Part shown: positions 18,940 to 27,555 of the stretch, one piece after another
Position numbering within the stretch: the stretch's first letter is position 1
Layout of the letters: each line of letters opens with the position of its first letter
Source of the DNA: Comamonas sp. lk
GTDB taxonomy: Bacteria > Pseudomonadota > Gammaproteobacteria > Burkholderiales > Burkholderiaceae_C
Reading direction: 5' to 3'
Length of the DNA: 51,468 nucleotides
NCBI GenBank assembly: GCA_945925985.1
Contig: CAMELV010000028.1
Span: 1 to 51,468, forward strand
Translations under genes and position numbers: made by a program
Notes under the pieces: generated by a model
The model's input: the letters and a program-made list of their open reading frames with translations, nothing else
Told to the model about the DNA's origin: nothing
The model's database searches: none

Positions 18940-20580
18940 TCAAGCGCTCATACCGCTAGCGCGAAACTGCAAGCCGCCTGCCTGCCGGGTTTGGTTTGTT
19001 TTTTTAGCCTGATTCGGCCGGGTTGAGTAGAGGTTACGAAGGGCTTCGATGGCCTCGCTCAAGGCGCTGGCGTCTGGCACCTGGCTCTGGTAGCGATGAA
19101 GCAGTTGGTAGGCTGTTTCAATCAGTTTGGCGTTCAGCGTGGTCTGGCCTTCTATCAGGAGTTGCTGTACCGCAGAGGCCGGGTCTCCGCGCATCGCCAG
19201 CGACACAGCATCCTGCGAAATTTTCATGATCTGGTTCCCGGCCTCCCGAATACGCTCAGGCAAGCCGGGGTGGGCCTGGGCCGAGCCGGCCAACATTTCA
19301 GTCAAGGACCGGTTGGTACAAAAGCGCATCGCCAGAGTCTCGGCTATGTCGCCGGTGACGCCCTGTCCCAGTTTGCGCCGCCCGAGTTGGGCGCACAGAG
19401 ACGCCAAATTGCTACAGGCTTCAAAATCAAAGTCGGCTTGTTTCGAGGTCTGGTTCATGGCGCGGGTGCGCGCCAGTGCCGCAGCGCTGTGATCCGCCAT
19501 GAGCTCGCCCAAAATTTCGATCACCTCGGCTTGACGTATCAAACGCAGGTTGCCAGGGCTGCGTTCAAGCAGTCGGGTGAAGTCGTCACGACAGCGCTGC
19601 AGCCCTTTGCGGTTTTTACTGTCAAGGCGAGTAAATGCCAGGATCACCAGGGTTTGGGGGTCGAACATCTTGGAGTCAAGGCCAATGGTCGTCGCCCGGT
19701 CGAGCAGCTTTTCGGCGGCTTTCACATCGCCGGTGTAAAAAGTCATGGAGGCCAGCTTTTGCAGCCGGCTGACCGAGTTGGGCGTCAGGTCGCTGGCCAT
19801 CTTGTAGGTGGCCAGGGCTTTGTCCAGGTTACCCAGCTCAAAATGTGCGCGCCCCATCACATCGTGGGCGTCGGCATAGGTGGGATCCTCGTCGACAAGT
19901 GCCTCCAGCGCCGACACGGCATTCGCGGTCTGACCGGATTCCATCAAAGCACGCGCCACGCCCAGTTTGGCCCAAGGCAGGGTCTTGGCGGCAACAATCG
20001 CTTCGTACAAAACTTGGGCTTCGTCAAATCGGCCAATGCGCATCAACAACTCCGCGCCAACCCGGGCCGCATACAGCCAGAACAGACCCCGCGTTTCATA
20101 GCGTTCCATGCACAGGTCAGCCGCTTGCTCAAACTCTTCCCACTCTATGGCCGCAAAAATGTCTTGCAGCGAGGCCTTGCGAATGCGTGACTGGCGCAGG
20201 CGCTCTGCCAACTCATTGGCCTTGTGGGGTTTGAGCAGGTAGCCGTCCAGCGCAGATTCAGCAGCCTCGGCGACCCGGGAGTAGGTGGCTTCGCCGGTCA
20301 CCATGATGAAAACGGTGCCGAACGGCAGCAACTGGTTGCGCCGCAGGTCATCGAGCAGTTCCTGGCCCGTCGTTGTTTCATTGGGGAAATACTGCTCACA
20401 CAGGACCACGTCGTACGACTGCCCTTCAAGCATGCTTCGTGCGTCGGACAAGCGAGACGCCTGCGACACGCTGCCCATGCCGAACTCGCGCAATTGCGCG
20501 ACCAAAATAGCGCGGGAGTTGGGGTTGCCGTCCGCCACCAGTGCCCGGCACAGCGACAACTCGTCGTCAACGATGTTCAT
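18940..20580 (-). CDS. Atypical receiver domain fused to TPR repeats
   Basis: The 546-residue protein begins with a CheY-like receiver (about residues 12-130) and continues with tetratricopeptide-like repeats (about 140-330, for example GLFWLYAARVGAEL, PTYADAHDVMGRAHFELGN) and further helices. In the receiver the usual phospho-accepting Asp is replaced by Glu62 (YDVVLCEQYFP), and one of the acidic pair is Gly (VADGNP). The Thr95 and Lys117 positions are kept. The domain may thus be locked in an active-like state or signal without phosphorylation, with TPRs binding a partner. ATG at 20580 is preferred to the open frame up to 20706, whose extra residues overlap ureD and are not receiver-like. 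It lies downstream of ureD on the same strand but has no obvious urease role. Confidence 0.8.
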   Translation of the reverse strand: MNIVDDELSLCRALVADGNPNSRAILVAQLREFGMGSVSQASRLSDARSMLEGQSYDVVLCEQYFPNETTTGQELLDDLRRNQLLPFGTVFIMVTGEATYSRVAEAAESALDGYLLKPHKANELAERLRQSRIRKASLQDIFAAIEWEEFEQAADLCMERYETRGLFWLYAARVGAELLMRIGRFDEAQVLYEAIVAAKTLPWAKLGVARALMESGQTANAVSALEALVDEDPTYADAHDVMGRAHFELGNLDKALATYKMASDLTPNSVSRLQKLASMTFYTGDVKAAEKLLDRATTIGLDSKMFDPQTLVILAFTRLDSKNRKGLQRCRDDFTRLLERSPGNLRLIRQAEVIEILGELMADHSAAALARTRAMNQTSKQADFDFEACSNLASLCAQLGRRKLGQGVTGDIAETLAMRFCTNRSLTEMLAGSAQAHPGLPERIREAGNQIMKISQDAVSLAMRGDPASAVQQLLIEGQTTLNAKLIETAYQLLHRYQSQVPDASALSEAIEALRNLYSTRPNQAKKTNQTRQAGGLQFRASGMSA

Positions 20581-20674
20581 GCCGACGCCAGGCGCAAAGG
20601 CCTTCGGTTCAAGACTTTGTAAAGGTCCAGCATGGAAGCACTCGGAGGTGTATAACTCATCGTTAATGGTAGCA

Positions 20675-21505
20675 TCAGGTCGCCCAGATCCGGGGTGGAG
20701 CAGCACTCAGCTGCCAAAAATATTGGCGCCAACCATGCCAAATCTTTCGTAGCAGGTCGGAACTGGATTCGACCAAGGGCGCCAGCGCTCTGACCACCAG
20801 CACCTGGTCATTGGCGCTGGTGGCACCTGCTGTCAGGCGCAGGGGGTGGGCGTCAATCAGTGTCCGGGCCACGTCCAGGGCCGTTTGGCGCCGCGTCCGG
20901 TCAATCGGACTGCCGGCCACAAAAAACAGGGTCGCCAAGCACGCCATGCCCTGGAGTCCGCCACGGCCCTGCATCAGCGTATGGTCGGTCGCCTCGATGC
21001 GTCCCCTCTCTAGCCAAACGCCGGGCACCTCTATATGCTGCTGAAAGCTGCCGTGCTTGAAGGGTCTTTGGGCATGGGGCAACCCCAGCGCCGTGATGTC
21101 GACTCCCATGAATTCGGCGCCAGGTGCCAAAGACAGCGTGAGCCGGTTTTCGGCCAGGCATTGGTTGTGACAAATGGTCTCCAGTGGCAGCCACTCCAGA
21201 CGCGCCCGGGCCGAGAGACGAATCTGTGTTCGCTGAATGGCCGGCTCGCCACCAGAGCGGTAAAAACGGGTAGCCCCGGGCGTTGTGATCAGGCCGTGCG
21301 TGCCCGCCGCGGCTGTGATCTGGAGATCGAGTGTGTCGCCGCCCACCAGTCCGCCAGGCGGGTGAACCAGAATGTTGTGGCAGACGGCATCGCCCTCAGG
21401 GTACAGGCTCTGCAGGATGCGCAGTGGACCCTGGTGCAGGTGCCGCGCCACAGTTCGCTGACGTTCCAAGCGGTAATCCAGTTGAAGTTGCGCGTGCCAA
21501 GCCAC
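20675..21505 (-). CDS. ureD: Urease accessory protein UreD
   Basis: UreD (UreH) binds apo-urease and recruits UreF and UreG for nickel insertion. The 276-residue frame contains GDAVCHNILVHPPGGLVGGD, TPGATRFYRSGG, ICHNQCLAENRLTL and FMGVDITALGLP, which are clear UreD signatures. GTG at 21505 is the most likely start, 29 bases after the permease stop. The same frame is open further upstream, but that part is a shadow of the permease gene. ureD is normally beside ureA; here it is about 14 kb away and forms the tail of the puuE-linked transporter operon. Confidence 0.92.
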   Translation of the reverse strand: MAWHAQLQLDYRLERQRTVARHLHQGPLRILQSLYPEGDAVCHNILVHPPGGLVGGDTLDLQITAAAGTHGLITTPGATRFYRSGGEPAIQRTQIRLSARARLEWLPLETICHNQCLAENRLTLSLAPGAEFMGVDITALGLPHAQRPFKHGSFQQHIEVPGVWLERGRIEATDHTLMQGRGGLQGMACLATLFFVAGSPIDRTRRQTALDVARTLIDAHPLRLTAGATSANDQVLVVRALAPLVESSSDLLRKIWHGWRQYFWQLSAAPPRIWAT

Positions 21506-21534
21506 GGGAGGGCGATCCGCGAAGGCGCAGCGGC

Positions 21535-22302
21535 TCAGGTGTTCTGGCTGCTGCGGTGGGCCCAGCCGGTGGTGCGCTTTTCGATGGCGCTGAACAGCTC
21601 GTACATGGCCATGGCCATGGCGCCCACCACCAACAGACCGGCGAAGGCCAGGCCCATTTGCATGGCCGAACCGGCTGAGATCAGCAGGTAGCCAATGCCT
21701 TCGTTGGCGGCTGTCATCTCGGACACGGTGGTGCCCACAAAGGCCAGCGTAATGGCGACTTTGAGCGAACCATAAAAATACGGCATGGAGCGTGGCAGTC
21801 CGACCTTCACCAGCACATCCCAACGCTTGGCGCCCAGCACCCGCAGCACATCCTCCAACTCGGGCTCCAGGGTCGCCAGGCCGGTGGCAATGTTGACCAT
21901 GATCGGGAAAAAGCTGATCAGGAAGGCGGTCAGGATCGCCGGTCCCACGCCAATGCCGAACCACACCACCAGAATAGGCACAAAAGCGGCCTTGGGAAGG
22001 GCGTTGAAGGCGGTCATCAGCGGATACACCGCGGCGTAGGCAAGCCGTGAGCTGCCGATCACAAAGCCCAGCAAGACGCCCACCACAATCGCAATGCCGA
22101 AGCCGGCCATGGTCACCCAGTAGGTTCGCCAAGCATGGGCTCCGATGATGCCCTTGTATTCCCAGAACTGGGTCCAGATGCGCCAAGGGCTGGGGAAAAT
22201 GAATTCAGATACTTGAAATGCCGAGCAGATCAGCTGCCACAACAACAAGACTGCCGCCAGCAGGATCCACGGTGACCAGGTTTCGAGTTGTTGTTTGCTC
22301 AT
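21535..22302 (-). CDS. ABC transporter permease (SsuC/TauC type)
   Basis: This 255-residue inner-membrane permease has six or so hydrophobic segments and the cytoplasmic EAA-type loop ELEDVLRVLGAKRWDVLVKVGLP, as in nitrate/sulfonate/taurine and hydroxypyrimidine importers. Its ATG overlaps the ATPase stop by four bases, and ureD follows 29 bases after its stop. With allantoinase upstream and ureD downstream, a nitrogen-rich purine or pyrimidine breakdown product is a reasonable substrate guess, but nothing in the sequence fixes it. Confidence 0.9.
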   Translation of the reverse strand: MSKQQLETWSPWILLAAVLLLWQLICSAFQVSEFIFPSPWRIWTQFWEYKGIIGAHAWRTYWVTMAGFGIAIVVGVLLGFVIGSSRLAYAAVYPLMTAFNALPKAAFVPILVVWFGIGVGPAILTAFLISFFPIMVNIATGLATLEPELEDVLRVLGAKRWDVLVKVGLPRSMPYFYGSLKVAITLAFVGTTVSEMTAANEGIGYLLISAGSAMQMGLAFAGLLVVGAMAMAMYELFSAIEKRTTGWAHRSSQNT

Positions 22303-23144
22303 GTGGCAGCCTTGGTGGTTGCGGTGCTGGCCGCCGTGCCCCGCATCGCGCCAATATGGCCGCGCAGCTCGTGCACGATATCGGTGAATTCGCGGGTATA
22401 GGTGACCTCCAGGTCCCGCGGACGCGGCAGTTCGATGTCTTTCTTGACCACAAAGCGCCCAGGACTCTTGCTCATGACGTAAACAGTGTCGGCCAGAAAT
22501 ACCGATTCGCGCAGGTCATGCGTGACCAGGATGACATTGAACTGCTGTTCGGTCCAGAGGTCACGCAGGATGCACCAGAGTTCCTCACGCGTGAAGGCAT
22601 CCAGCGCGCCAAAAGGCTCATCGAGCAGCAGCATTTTGGGTTCGTGGATCAGCGCCCTGCAGATGCTGGCGCGCTGCTGCATGCCGCCTGAGAGTTGCCA
22701 GGGAAACTTGTCTTCGTAGCCCGCCAGCCCCACCTTTTGCAGCAGCTTGCGGGCTCGCTCTTCATAGACTTTGCGCTGCTGTTTGAAGTTGCTGCGGTAC
22801 GGTTCCACGATCTCGAGTGGCAACAGCACGTTGTCGACGGTGGTGCGCCACGGCAAAAGCGAAGGGGCCTGAAACGCCATACCGGAGATCTTCAGCGGCC
22901 CTTTCACGGGTTGACCATCAATCAAAATGCGGCCGACCGAGGGCATTTTGAGGCCCGTCGTCAGCTTCATGAAGGTCGACTTGCCACAGCCCGATGGGCC
23001 GACGATGGCAATGAATTCACCCTGGCGCACTTTTAGGTCGATCGCCTCGACGGCAAAGTGCTGCTGCTGCCGCAGTTCTTCTGTGTAGGCGAGCCAGACG
23101 TCCTGGAAATCGACGAACCAAGCGCTTGTGCCGTTTGGATGCAT
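22299..23144 (-). CDS. ABC transporter ATPase (SsuB/TauB type)
   Basis: The 281-residue ATPase has Walker A GPSGCGKST, Q-loop AFQAPSLLPWRT, signature LSGGMQQRASICRAL, Walker B MLLLDEPFGALDAF and the H-loop in VTHDLRESV. These are typical of importers of nitrate, sulfonates and related small solutes. The ATG overlaps the stop of the binding-protein gene by one base and its stop overlaps the permease start, so all three are coupled. The C-terminus has an Ala/Thr-rich tail of about 20 residues. Confidence 0.93.
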   Translation of the reverse strand: MHPNGTSAWFVDFQDVWLAYTEELRQQQHFAVEAIDLKVRQGEFIAIVGPSGCGKSTFMKLTTGLKMPSVGRILIDGQPVKGPLKISGMAFQAPSLLPWRTTVDNVLLPLEIVEPYRSNFKQQRKVYEERARKLLQKVGLAGYEDKFPWQLSGGMQQRASICRALIHEPKMLLLDEPFGALDAFTREELWCILRDLWTEQQFNVILVTHDLRESVFLADTVYVMSKSPGRFVVKKDIELPRPRDLEVTYTREFTDIVHELRGHIGAMRGTAASTATTKAAT

Positions 23145-24172
23145 TATTTTTTGGGCAGCACGTTGAGCTCGGCCGTAGCGGGCAGATAGTTGCCGTTCCA
23201 GACCGCATCCGGGTTGACGCGGGTCTTGGTCGCGAAGGCGTCCGACACCTGCGACGCCATCAGTGCCAGACGCGGGCCATTGACCTGCCCGAAGCCCTCA
23301 GCGCGCGCGTTCGGACTGTTGATGACCGTTTCGATTGCCAGTTTCAGGCGCCGGGTTTCGAGTTCGGCGTTGATGATGCCGTCGCGGGCCTTGACATCGG
23401 CGATCGCGGCTGCCGGATTGCCGATCACGTCTTTCATGCCCCGGGCGAAGGCCGACAGGAAGGCTTTAACGGCAGCCGGGTTGTCTTTCAGGATTTTGGG
23501 TGACGCGATGATGGCATTGCCATAGAGCTTGACGCCAAACTCAGGGTAAGGCAGCACCACCACGTCAGCCACATTCACGCCACGCGCCTCCAGATTAAGC
23601 AGGGAGGTAAAGGTGAACCCGGTGATGGCGTCAACGTCACCCCGTGCCAGCATGGTTTCGCGCAGCGGCGGGTCCATGGCGGTCCATTGCACGCCGCTGA
23701 TGTTGTTGGCCTTGGCAAAAATTGGGAAGGCGCGGCGACCGGCATCGAAAACCGGCGCGCCAAGTTTTTTGCCGTTCAGGTCAGCCGGCGTTTTGATGCC
23801 TGATTTTTTTAACGCCATCACCGAGGCCGGCGTGTCGTTGTAGACCATCATGATGGCCACAGGCTTGTTGGGCGCATCCGGGTTGTTGGCGTGAAACTCC
23901 ATCAGTGCCGCCAGGTCGGCGAAGCCCAGGTCGTAGGCGCCTGATGCAACGCGCGTCACCGCACCACCCGAGCCGTTACCGGCATCCACGGTGACGTCAA
24001 GCTTGGCGTCCTTGAAATAGCCTTTGGCTGCAGGAGTCAGAAACAGGGCTGCTGGCCCTTCAAAGCGCCAGTCCAGCTGAAACTTGATGGGGGTGACCTG
24101 AGCCTGGGCCGTACCGAGGGGGGAGGCCATCATGGCGGCAACAGCCAGTTGCAACAACACGCGTTTTTTCAT
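23144..24172 (-). CDS. NMT1/THI5-like periplasmic binding protein
   Basis: A 342-residue secreted protein with a Sec signal peptide (MKKRVLLQLAVAAMMA, cleavage after AQA). The mature sequence begins TPIKFQLDWRFEGPAALFL and contains the KGYFKDAKLDVTVDAGNGSG segment typical of NMT1/THI5-like and SsuA-like proteins, which bind pyrimidine precursors, sulfonates or related solutes. It is the first gene of the transporter trio and lies 153 bases downstream of puuE. Between them an imperfect hairpin (GCGCCA at 24258-24263 with TGGCGC at 24281-24286) may allow partial termination. An allantoin- or hydroxypyrimidine-like ligand is inferred from context only. Confidence 0.88.
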   Translation of the reverse strand: MKKRVLLQLAVAAMMASPLGTAQAQVTPIKFQLDWRFEGPAALFLTPAAKGYFKDAKLDVTVDAGNGSGGAVTRVASGAYDLGFADLAALMEFHANNPDAPNKPVAIMMVYNDTPASVMALKKSGIKTPADLNGKKLGAPVFDAGRRAFPIFAKANNISGVQWTAMDPPLRETMLARGDVDAITGFTFTSLLNLEARGVNVADVVVLPYPEFGVKLYGNAIIASPKILKDNPAAVKAFLSAFARGMKDVIGNPAAAIADVKARDGIINAELETRRLKLAIETVINSPNARAEGFGQVNGPRLALMASQVSDAFATKTRVNPDAVWNGNYLPATAELNVLPKK

Positions 24173-24325
24173 AAAAGTACTTCGGAATGAATAAGTGTGG
24201 GTAAGCCAATCTCGCCGGACAGCGTTGCTGGTTCAGAACAAAGTTTAAGCAAGAAAGGCGCCAAGTGTCGCAAAAATCATTGGCGCGCTACACCCCGGTA
24301 AACCCTTGGATCGCTGGTGATGACG

Positions 24326-25264
24326 TCATGCAGCGAACGGGTGGGTGGCCCGCCAGTGCCTCGCAATGTCTATGCGGCGGCAGACCCAAACCCGGTCATG
24401 CTGTCCAAGATGGTCCAAAAAGCGTTGCAGCGCTGTCATGCGGCCGGGGCGGCCCAGCAGCCGGCAGTGCATGCCCACGCTCATCATGGCCGGTCGATCC
24501 AGGCCTTCGGCGTACAACACATCAAAGGTGTCTTTCAGGTACTGGAAAAAAGGGTCAGCATAGGCGTAGCCCTGGGGCAGGGCAAAGCGCATGTCATTGC
24601 AGTCCAAACTATAGGGCACGATGAGCTGGGGTACCACATCACCATTGGTTTTGCGCACCTTCATCCAGAATGGCAGGTCGTCCCCGTAGTAGTCGCTGTC
24701 GTATTCAAAACCGCCGTCGTCGGCCACCAGTCGGCGCGTGTTCGGGCTGTCGCGCCCTGTATACCAGCCTAAAGGGCGTTCGCCACAGAGTCGGGTCAGT
24801 ATCTCCATGCCTCGTGCCATGTGCTCCCGTTCAGTCGCCTCGTCGATGTTTTGGTAGTGGATCCAGCGCCAGCCGTGACAGGCTATTTCATGGCCAAGTT
24901 GTTGCAGAGCCGACACCAGTTCCGGGTGTCGCTCCAGTGCCATGCTCACGCCAAACACTGTCAGCGGCAGCCCGCGCCGTTCGAATTCGCGCAGGATGCG
25001 CCAGACGCCGGCGCGGGAGCCATACTCGTAGATGCCTTCCATGCTGATATGCCGGGCCGGGTAGCTGGCCGGGTTGAACATTTCCGACAAGAATTGTTCC
25101 GAGCCGGCGTCGCCGTGCAACACGCTGTTCTCGCCACCTTCCTCGTAATTCAATACGAACTGAACTGCAACGCGGGCTTGGCCAGGCCATTGCGCTTGCG
25201 GGGGCTTCGGACCATAGCCAATGAGGTCGCGCGGGTAGGCTTGAGTGCTGTCGTAAGTGCTCAT
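24326..25264 (-). CDS. puuE: Allantoinase, PuuE type
   Basis: PuuE is a metal-independent allantoinase with a polysaccharide-deacetylase fold that hydrolyses allantoin to allantoate. The 312-residue product contains YPRDLIGYGPKPP, VAVQFVLNYEEGGENS, SMEGIYEYGSRAGVWRI, the EIACHGWRWIHYQ motif and YTGRDSPNTRRL, all typical of PuuE rather than of chitin deacetylases. ATG at 25264 fits the family; a start at 25300 would add 12 unlikely residues. It is divergent from hiuH, so two steps of urate breakdown share one 89-base intergenic region. The OHCU decarboxylase and allantoicase steps are not in the window. Confidence 0.93.
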   Translation of the reverse strand: MSTYDSTQAYPRDLIGYGPKPPQAQWPGQARVAVQFVLNYEEGGENSVLHGDAGSEQFLSEMFNPASYPARHISMEGIYEYGSRAGVWRILREFERRGLPLTVFGVSMALERHPELVSALQQLGHEIACHGWRWIHYQNIDEATEREHMARGMEILTRLCGERPLGWYTGRDSPNTRRLVADDGGFEYDSDYYGDDLPFWMKVRKTNGDVVPQLIVPYSLDCNDMRFALPQGYAYADPFFQYLKDTFDVLYAEGLDRPAMMSVGMHCRLLGRPGRMTALQRFLDHLGQHDRVWVCRRIDIARHWRATHPFAA

Positions 25265-25353
25265 GCCGTGATGATAACCATGGGTAAATGGTATAAACAA
25301 TTCAGTCGCGACGCAGCCGTTCGAGGGAGCGCCGCAGTCAATCAGGAGATGCT

Positions 25354-25707
25354 ATGGGCTTGAGTACACACGTTTTGGACACCATGCACGGGACACCTGC
25401 GCCCGGCATGCGGGTGAGCCTTTACGCCACGGATGGCGGCTCAGCCAGGTTGATCAAACAGTTTGTGCTGAATCAGGACGGGCGTAGCCCGGACGGCTTG
25501 TTGGTAGACCATGACAGCCTGACAAAAGGCACATACCGTCTGGTGTTTGAGGTGGCGGATTACTTTCAGGCTCGGGGCGTGGTGCTGCCAGAGCCGAATT
25601 TCCTGGACCTCGTCAGCCTAGACTTCGGGGTCGCCAAGCCGGACCAGCATTACCACGTGCCACTGCTGGTCAGTCCCTGGAGTTACTCGACCTACCGCGG
25701 CTCCTAA
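25354..25707 (+). CDS. uraH: 5-hydroxyisourate hydrolase
   Basis: This transthyretin-like enzyme hydrolyses 5-hydroxyisourate, the product of urate oxidation, to OHCU. The 117-residue protein shows the diagnostic N-terminal GLSTHVLDTMHGTPA (active-site His6), the central KGTYRLVFEVADYF and the C-terminal YRGS tetrapeptide that separates enzymes from transthyretin. No export signal is present, so it acts in the cytoplasm. An AGGAG ribosome site lies five bases before the ATG. It is divergent from puuE and shortly upstream of xdhC and puuD. Confidence 0.96.
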   Translation: MGLSTHVLDTMHGTPAPGMRVSLYATDGGSARLIKQFVLNQDGRSPDGLLVDHDSLTKGTYRLVFEVADYFQARGVVLPEPNFLDLVSLDFGVAKPDQHYHVPLLVSPWSYSTYRGS

Positions 25708-25723
25708 GGGTTGCGGCTTGGCG

Positions 25724-26551
25724 TCACAACTGCCCCTCGGTCAGCGTGTCGAGTTGGAAACGGCCGCTCTTGTGCCACAGCCACGTGTCGGTATACGTCA
25801 CTTCCCCCCAACGCGCCGGCGGCGGGAAGGGCGCAGCGTGGCGAACGGTGCGTTCAATTTCGGCCACCACCTCTGGCGCGTGCGTGGGCGCCCGCATCCA
25901 GCTCAGGCGTGTCACCTGACCGCTGCCATCAACGTCAACCTGCAGCACGCCGATGGCGTACAACATGGCCGGCATTTTGCCTTTGTAAATCCGATGGGCG
26001 TTTTTGCCGTACAGGTGCCTGGCCGCATCGCGCCGGTACTCGCTCGGATTGGTAATGTTGGACAGGACCGCGCTGTCTGCCGAGGGCGCAGTTGCAGCGA
26101 CGACGACCGGCGGAACGGCGGGCTCAAGGACAGCCGAGGGTGCTTGGGGCTCCGGGATAGCAGATGGCGCTGGGGGGGCGGGGATAACAGAGGGTGCTCG
26201 GGGCGCGGGGATAACAGACGCGACGGCAGGGGCAGGGGTAGCAGAGGGTGCCGCAGGCGCAGGGCGAGCCGGTGCCGGGGCTGCGGCAGCCACGACTTTG
26301 GCTGGTGGGACAACCGCCACGGGTGGTCCGACAGGCTGGATCGGGACCCGCTCTGGGGCTTGGTCGGTTGGCGAGAGCACAGTCCTTGGCATCACCGGTG
26401 CCGGCGTCGCGGTCTCAGCCGCCTTGTCGGGCTGTGGCGGGGGCAGTGGGGGTGGCGGTGGAAATGGTGTAGCGCAACTGGCCATCAGTGCTGTGACGAC
26501 ACCCGCCGCCCAGTGCCATCTTTTACGGGAACTGATGCGACGATTAAACAT
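25724..26551 (-). CDS. Pro/Ala-rich lipoprotein with TonB/TolA-like C-terminus
   Basis: The 275-residue product starts with a basic segment and hydrophobic stretch ending in LMASC, a lipobox, so it is probably lipid-anchored. Residues of about 30-190 are a Pro/Ala/Val-rich extended region that includes a 9-residue tandem repeat. The last 95 residues form a compact domain (YAIGVLQVDVDGSGQVTRL, APEVVAEIERTVRHAAPFPPP) resembling TonB/TolA C-terminal domains. It could span the periplasm and contact an outer-membrane partner. ATG at 26551 gives the lipoprotein signal; a longer frame to 26626 is less likely. It sits convergently between the urate-pathway genes with no obvious link. Confidence 0.75.
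   Translation of the reverse strand: MFNRRISSRKRWHWAAGVVTALMASCATPFPPPPPLPPPQPDKAAETATPAPVMPRTVLSPTDQAPERVPIQPVGPPVAVVPPAKVVAAAAPAPARPAPAAPSATPAPAVASVIPAPRAPSVIPAPPAPSAIPEPQAPSAVLEPAVPPVVVAATAPSADSAVLSNITNPSEYRRDAARHLYGKNAHRIYKGKMPAMLYAIGVLQVDVDGSGQVTRLSWMRAPTHAPEVVAEIERTVRHAAPFPPPARWGEVTYTDTWLWHKSGRFQLDTLTEGQL
26120..26262 (-). repeat. 27-bp tandem repeat in the lipoprotein gene
   Basis: GGGATA-type cores recur at 26154, 26181 and 26208, exactly 27 bases apart, with weaker copies at about 26127 and 26235. The repeat encodes a 9-residue unit of the form PAPxAPSxI on the minus strand and lies in the extended Pro-rich region. Its copy number could vary between strains. Confidence 0.7.
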
Positions 26552-26675
26552 GGTGTGATTTCCTCTGGCAGTGGCTTGCTGTTCTGGTTTTGGCCTATTC
26601 ACGGGGCCGACTGTAGCGCTGAGCATACCGGCCTTGTGTCGGTGCGTCCAGCCTGCCTTGCTCGCTTAACAAGCT

Positions 26676-27515
26676 ATGCACTGGCTTGACGAAGTTTGCC
26701 GGCGCCTGAGCCTGTCGCCAGCCGTGCTGGTGACGGTCGCTTCAGTTCGGGGTTCGGTGCCGCGTGAGGTGGGGGCCTGCATGGCTGTTTTCGCCACTGA
26801 CGCGGTAGGCACAGTGGGTGGCGGACGCCTGGAGTTTGAGGCCTTGAGCGAGGCGCGCCAGCTTTTGAGCCGGTTTTCCGAGGTCGGCATGGCACCATTG
26901 AACCCGGATTTTGGCGTGGCTCCGTTGCGTCGTTTTGCGCTGGGACCCGCGCTTGGCCAATGCTGTGGTGGCGAAGTTCACTTGCGTTTTGAGCGCGTCA
27001 CGGCTGCCGATGAGGCCCGACTGCGCGCGCGTCTGGCGCAGTTACGGCACCCGCTGGCGCTGTTTGGCGGCGGGCACGTGGGTCGCGCGCTGGTTCGCCT
27101 GCTGGCCGACCTGCCCTTGGCGGTGCGCTGGATCGACAGCCGCGACGAGGTGTTCCCGCCCGATACCCCCGGGCATGTCAGTTGTGAGCACTCCGACCCA
27201 ATACAGAGGGCCGTGCCCTCGCTGCCCGCTGGCTCGCGGGTGCTGATCATGAGCTTCAGCCATGCTGAGGACCTTGATGTGGTGGCGGCCTGCCTGACGC
27301 GCCAGCGCAAACTGGCTGACCTGCCCTTCATCGGCCTGATTGGCAGCCAGACCAAGTGGGCGACCTTTCGTCGCCGGTTGCAGGATCGGGGCTTTAGCGC
27401 CCAGGATCTGGCGCAAGTGACCTGCCCCATCGGCATACCCGGCATCGTCGGCAAGCAGCCTGAAGTGATTGCGGTGGCCGTGGCGGCCCAGATTTTGCAG
27501 ACACTGCCGACCTGA
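26676..27515 (+). CDS. xdhC: Xanthine dehydrogenase accessory protein XdhC
   Basis: XdhC binds molybdenum cofactor, promotes its sulfuration and inserts it into xanthine dehydrogenase. The 279-residue protein has the N-terminal SVPREVGACMAVF and GTVGGGRLEFEAL motifs, the GQCCGGEVHLRFE cysteine motif that binds cofactor, and a C-terminal Rossmann-like domain (LALFGGGHVGRALVRLL, FIGLIGSQTKWATF, CPIGIPGIVGKQPEVIAVA). The dehydrogenase subunits xdhA and xdhB are not in this window. The gene lies 40 bases upstream of puuD, so XDH maturation and urate oxidation are likely expressed together. Confidence 0.94.
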   Translation: MHWLDEVCRRLSLSPAVLVTVASVRGSVPREVGACMAVFATDAVGTVGGGRLEFEALSEARQLLSRFSEVGMAPLNPDFGVAPLRRFALGPALGQCCGGEVHLRFERVTAADEARLRARLAQLRHPLALFGGGHVGRALVRLLADLPLAVRWIDSRDEVFPPDTPGHVSCEHSDPIQRAVPSLPAGSRVLIMSFSHAEDLDVVAACLTRQRKLADLPFIGLIGSQTKWATFRRRLQDRGFSAQDLAQVTCPIGIPGIVGKQPEVIAVAVAAQILQTLPT

Positions 27516-27555
27516 GTTGCCCTGATAAAGTTCAGGTCCAACTGGGTGCATATTG

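Noticed and set aside
24258..24286. Inverted repeat GCGCCA/TGGCGC after puuE as a terminator.
   Set aside because: The loop is 17 bases and the stem six; it is too weak to list as a terminator, although partial attenuation is possible.
25289..25300. GGTATAAACAA near the hiuH/puuE promoters and GGTATACAAA before the second Bug gene as shared GntR-type half-sites.
   Set aside because: Only two loose matches exist and no GntR regulator lies in the window, so the link is not supportable.
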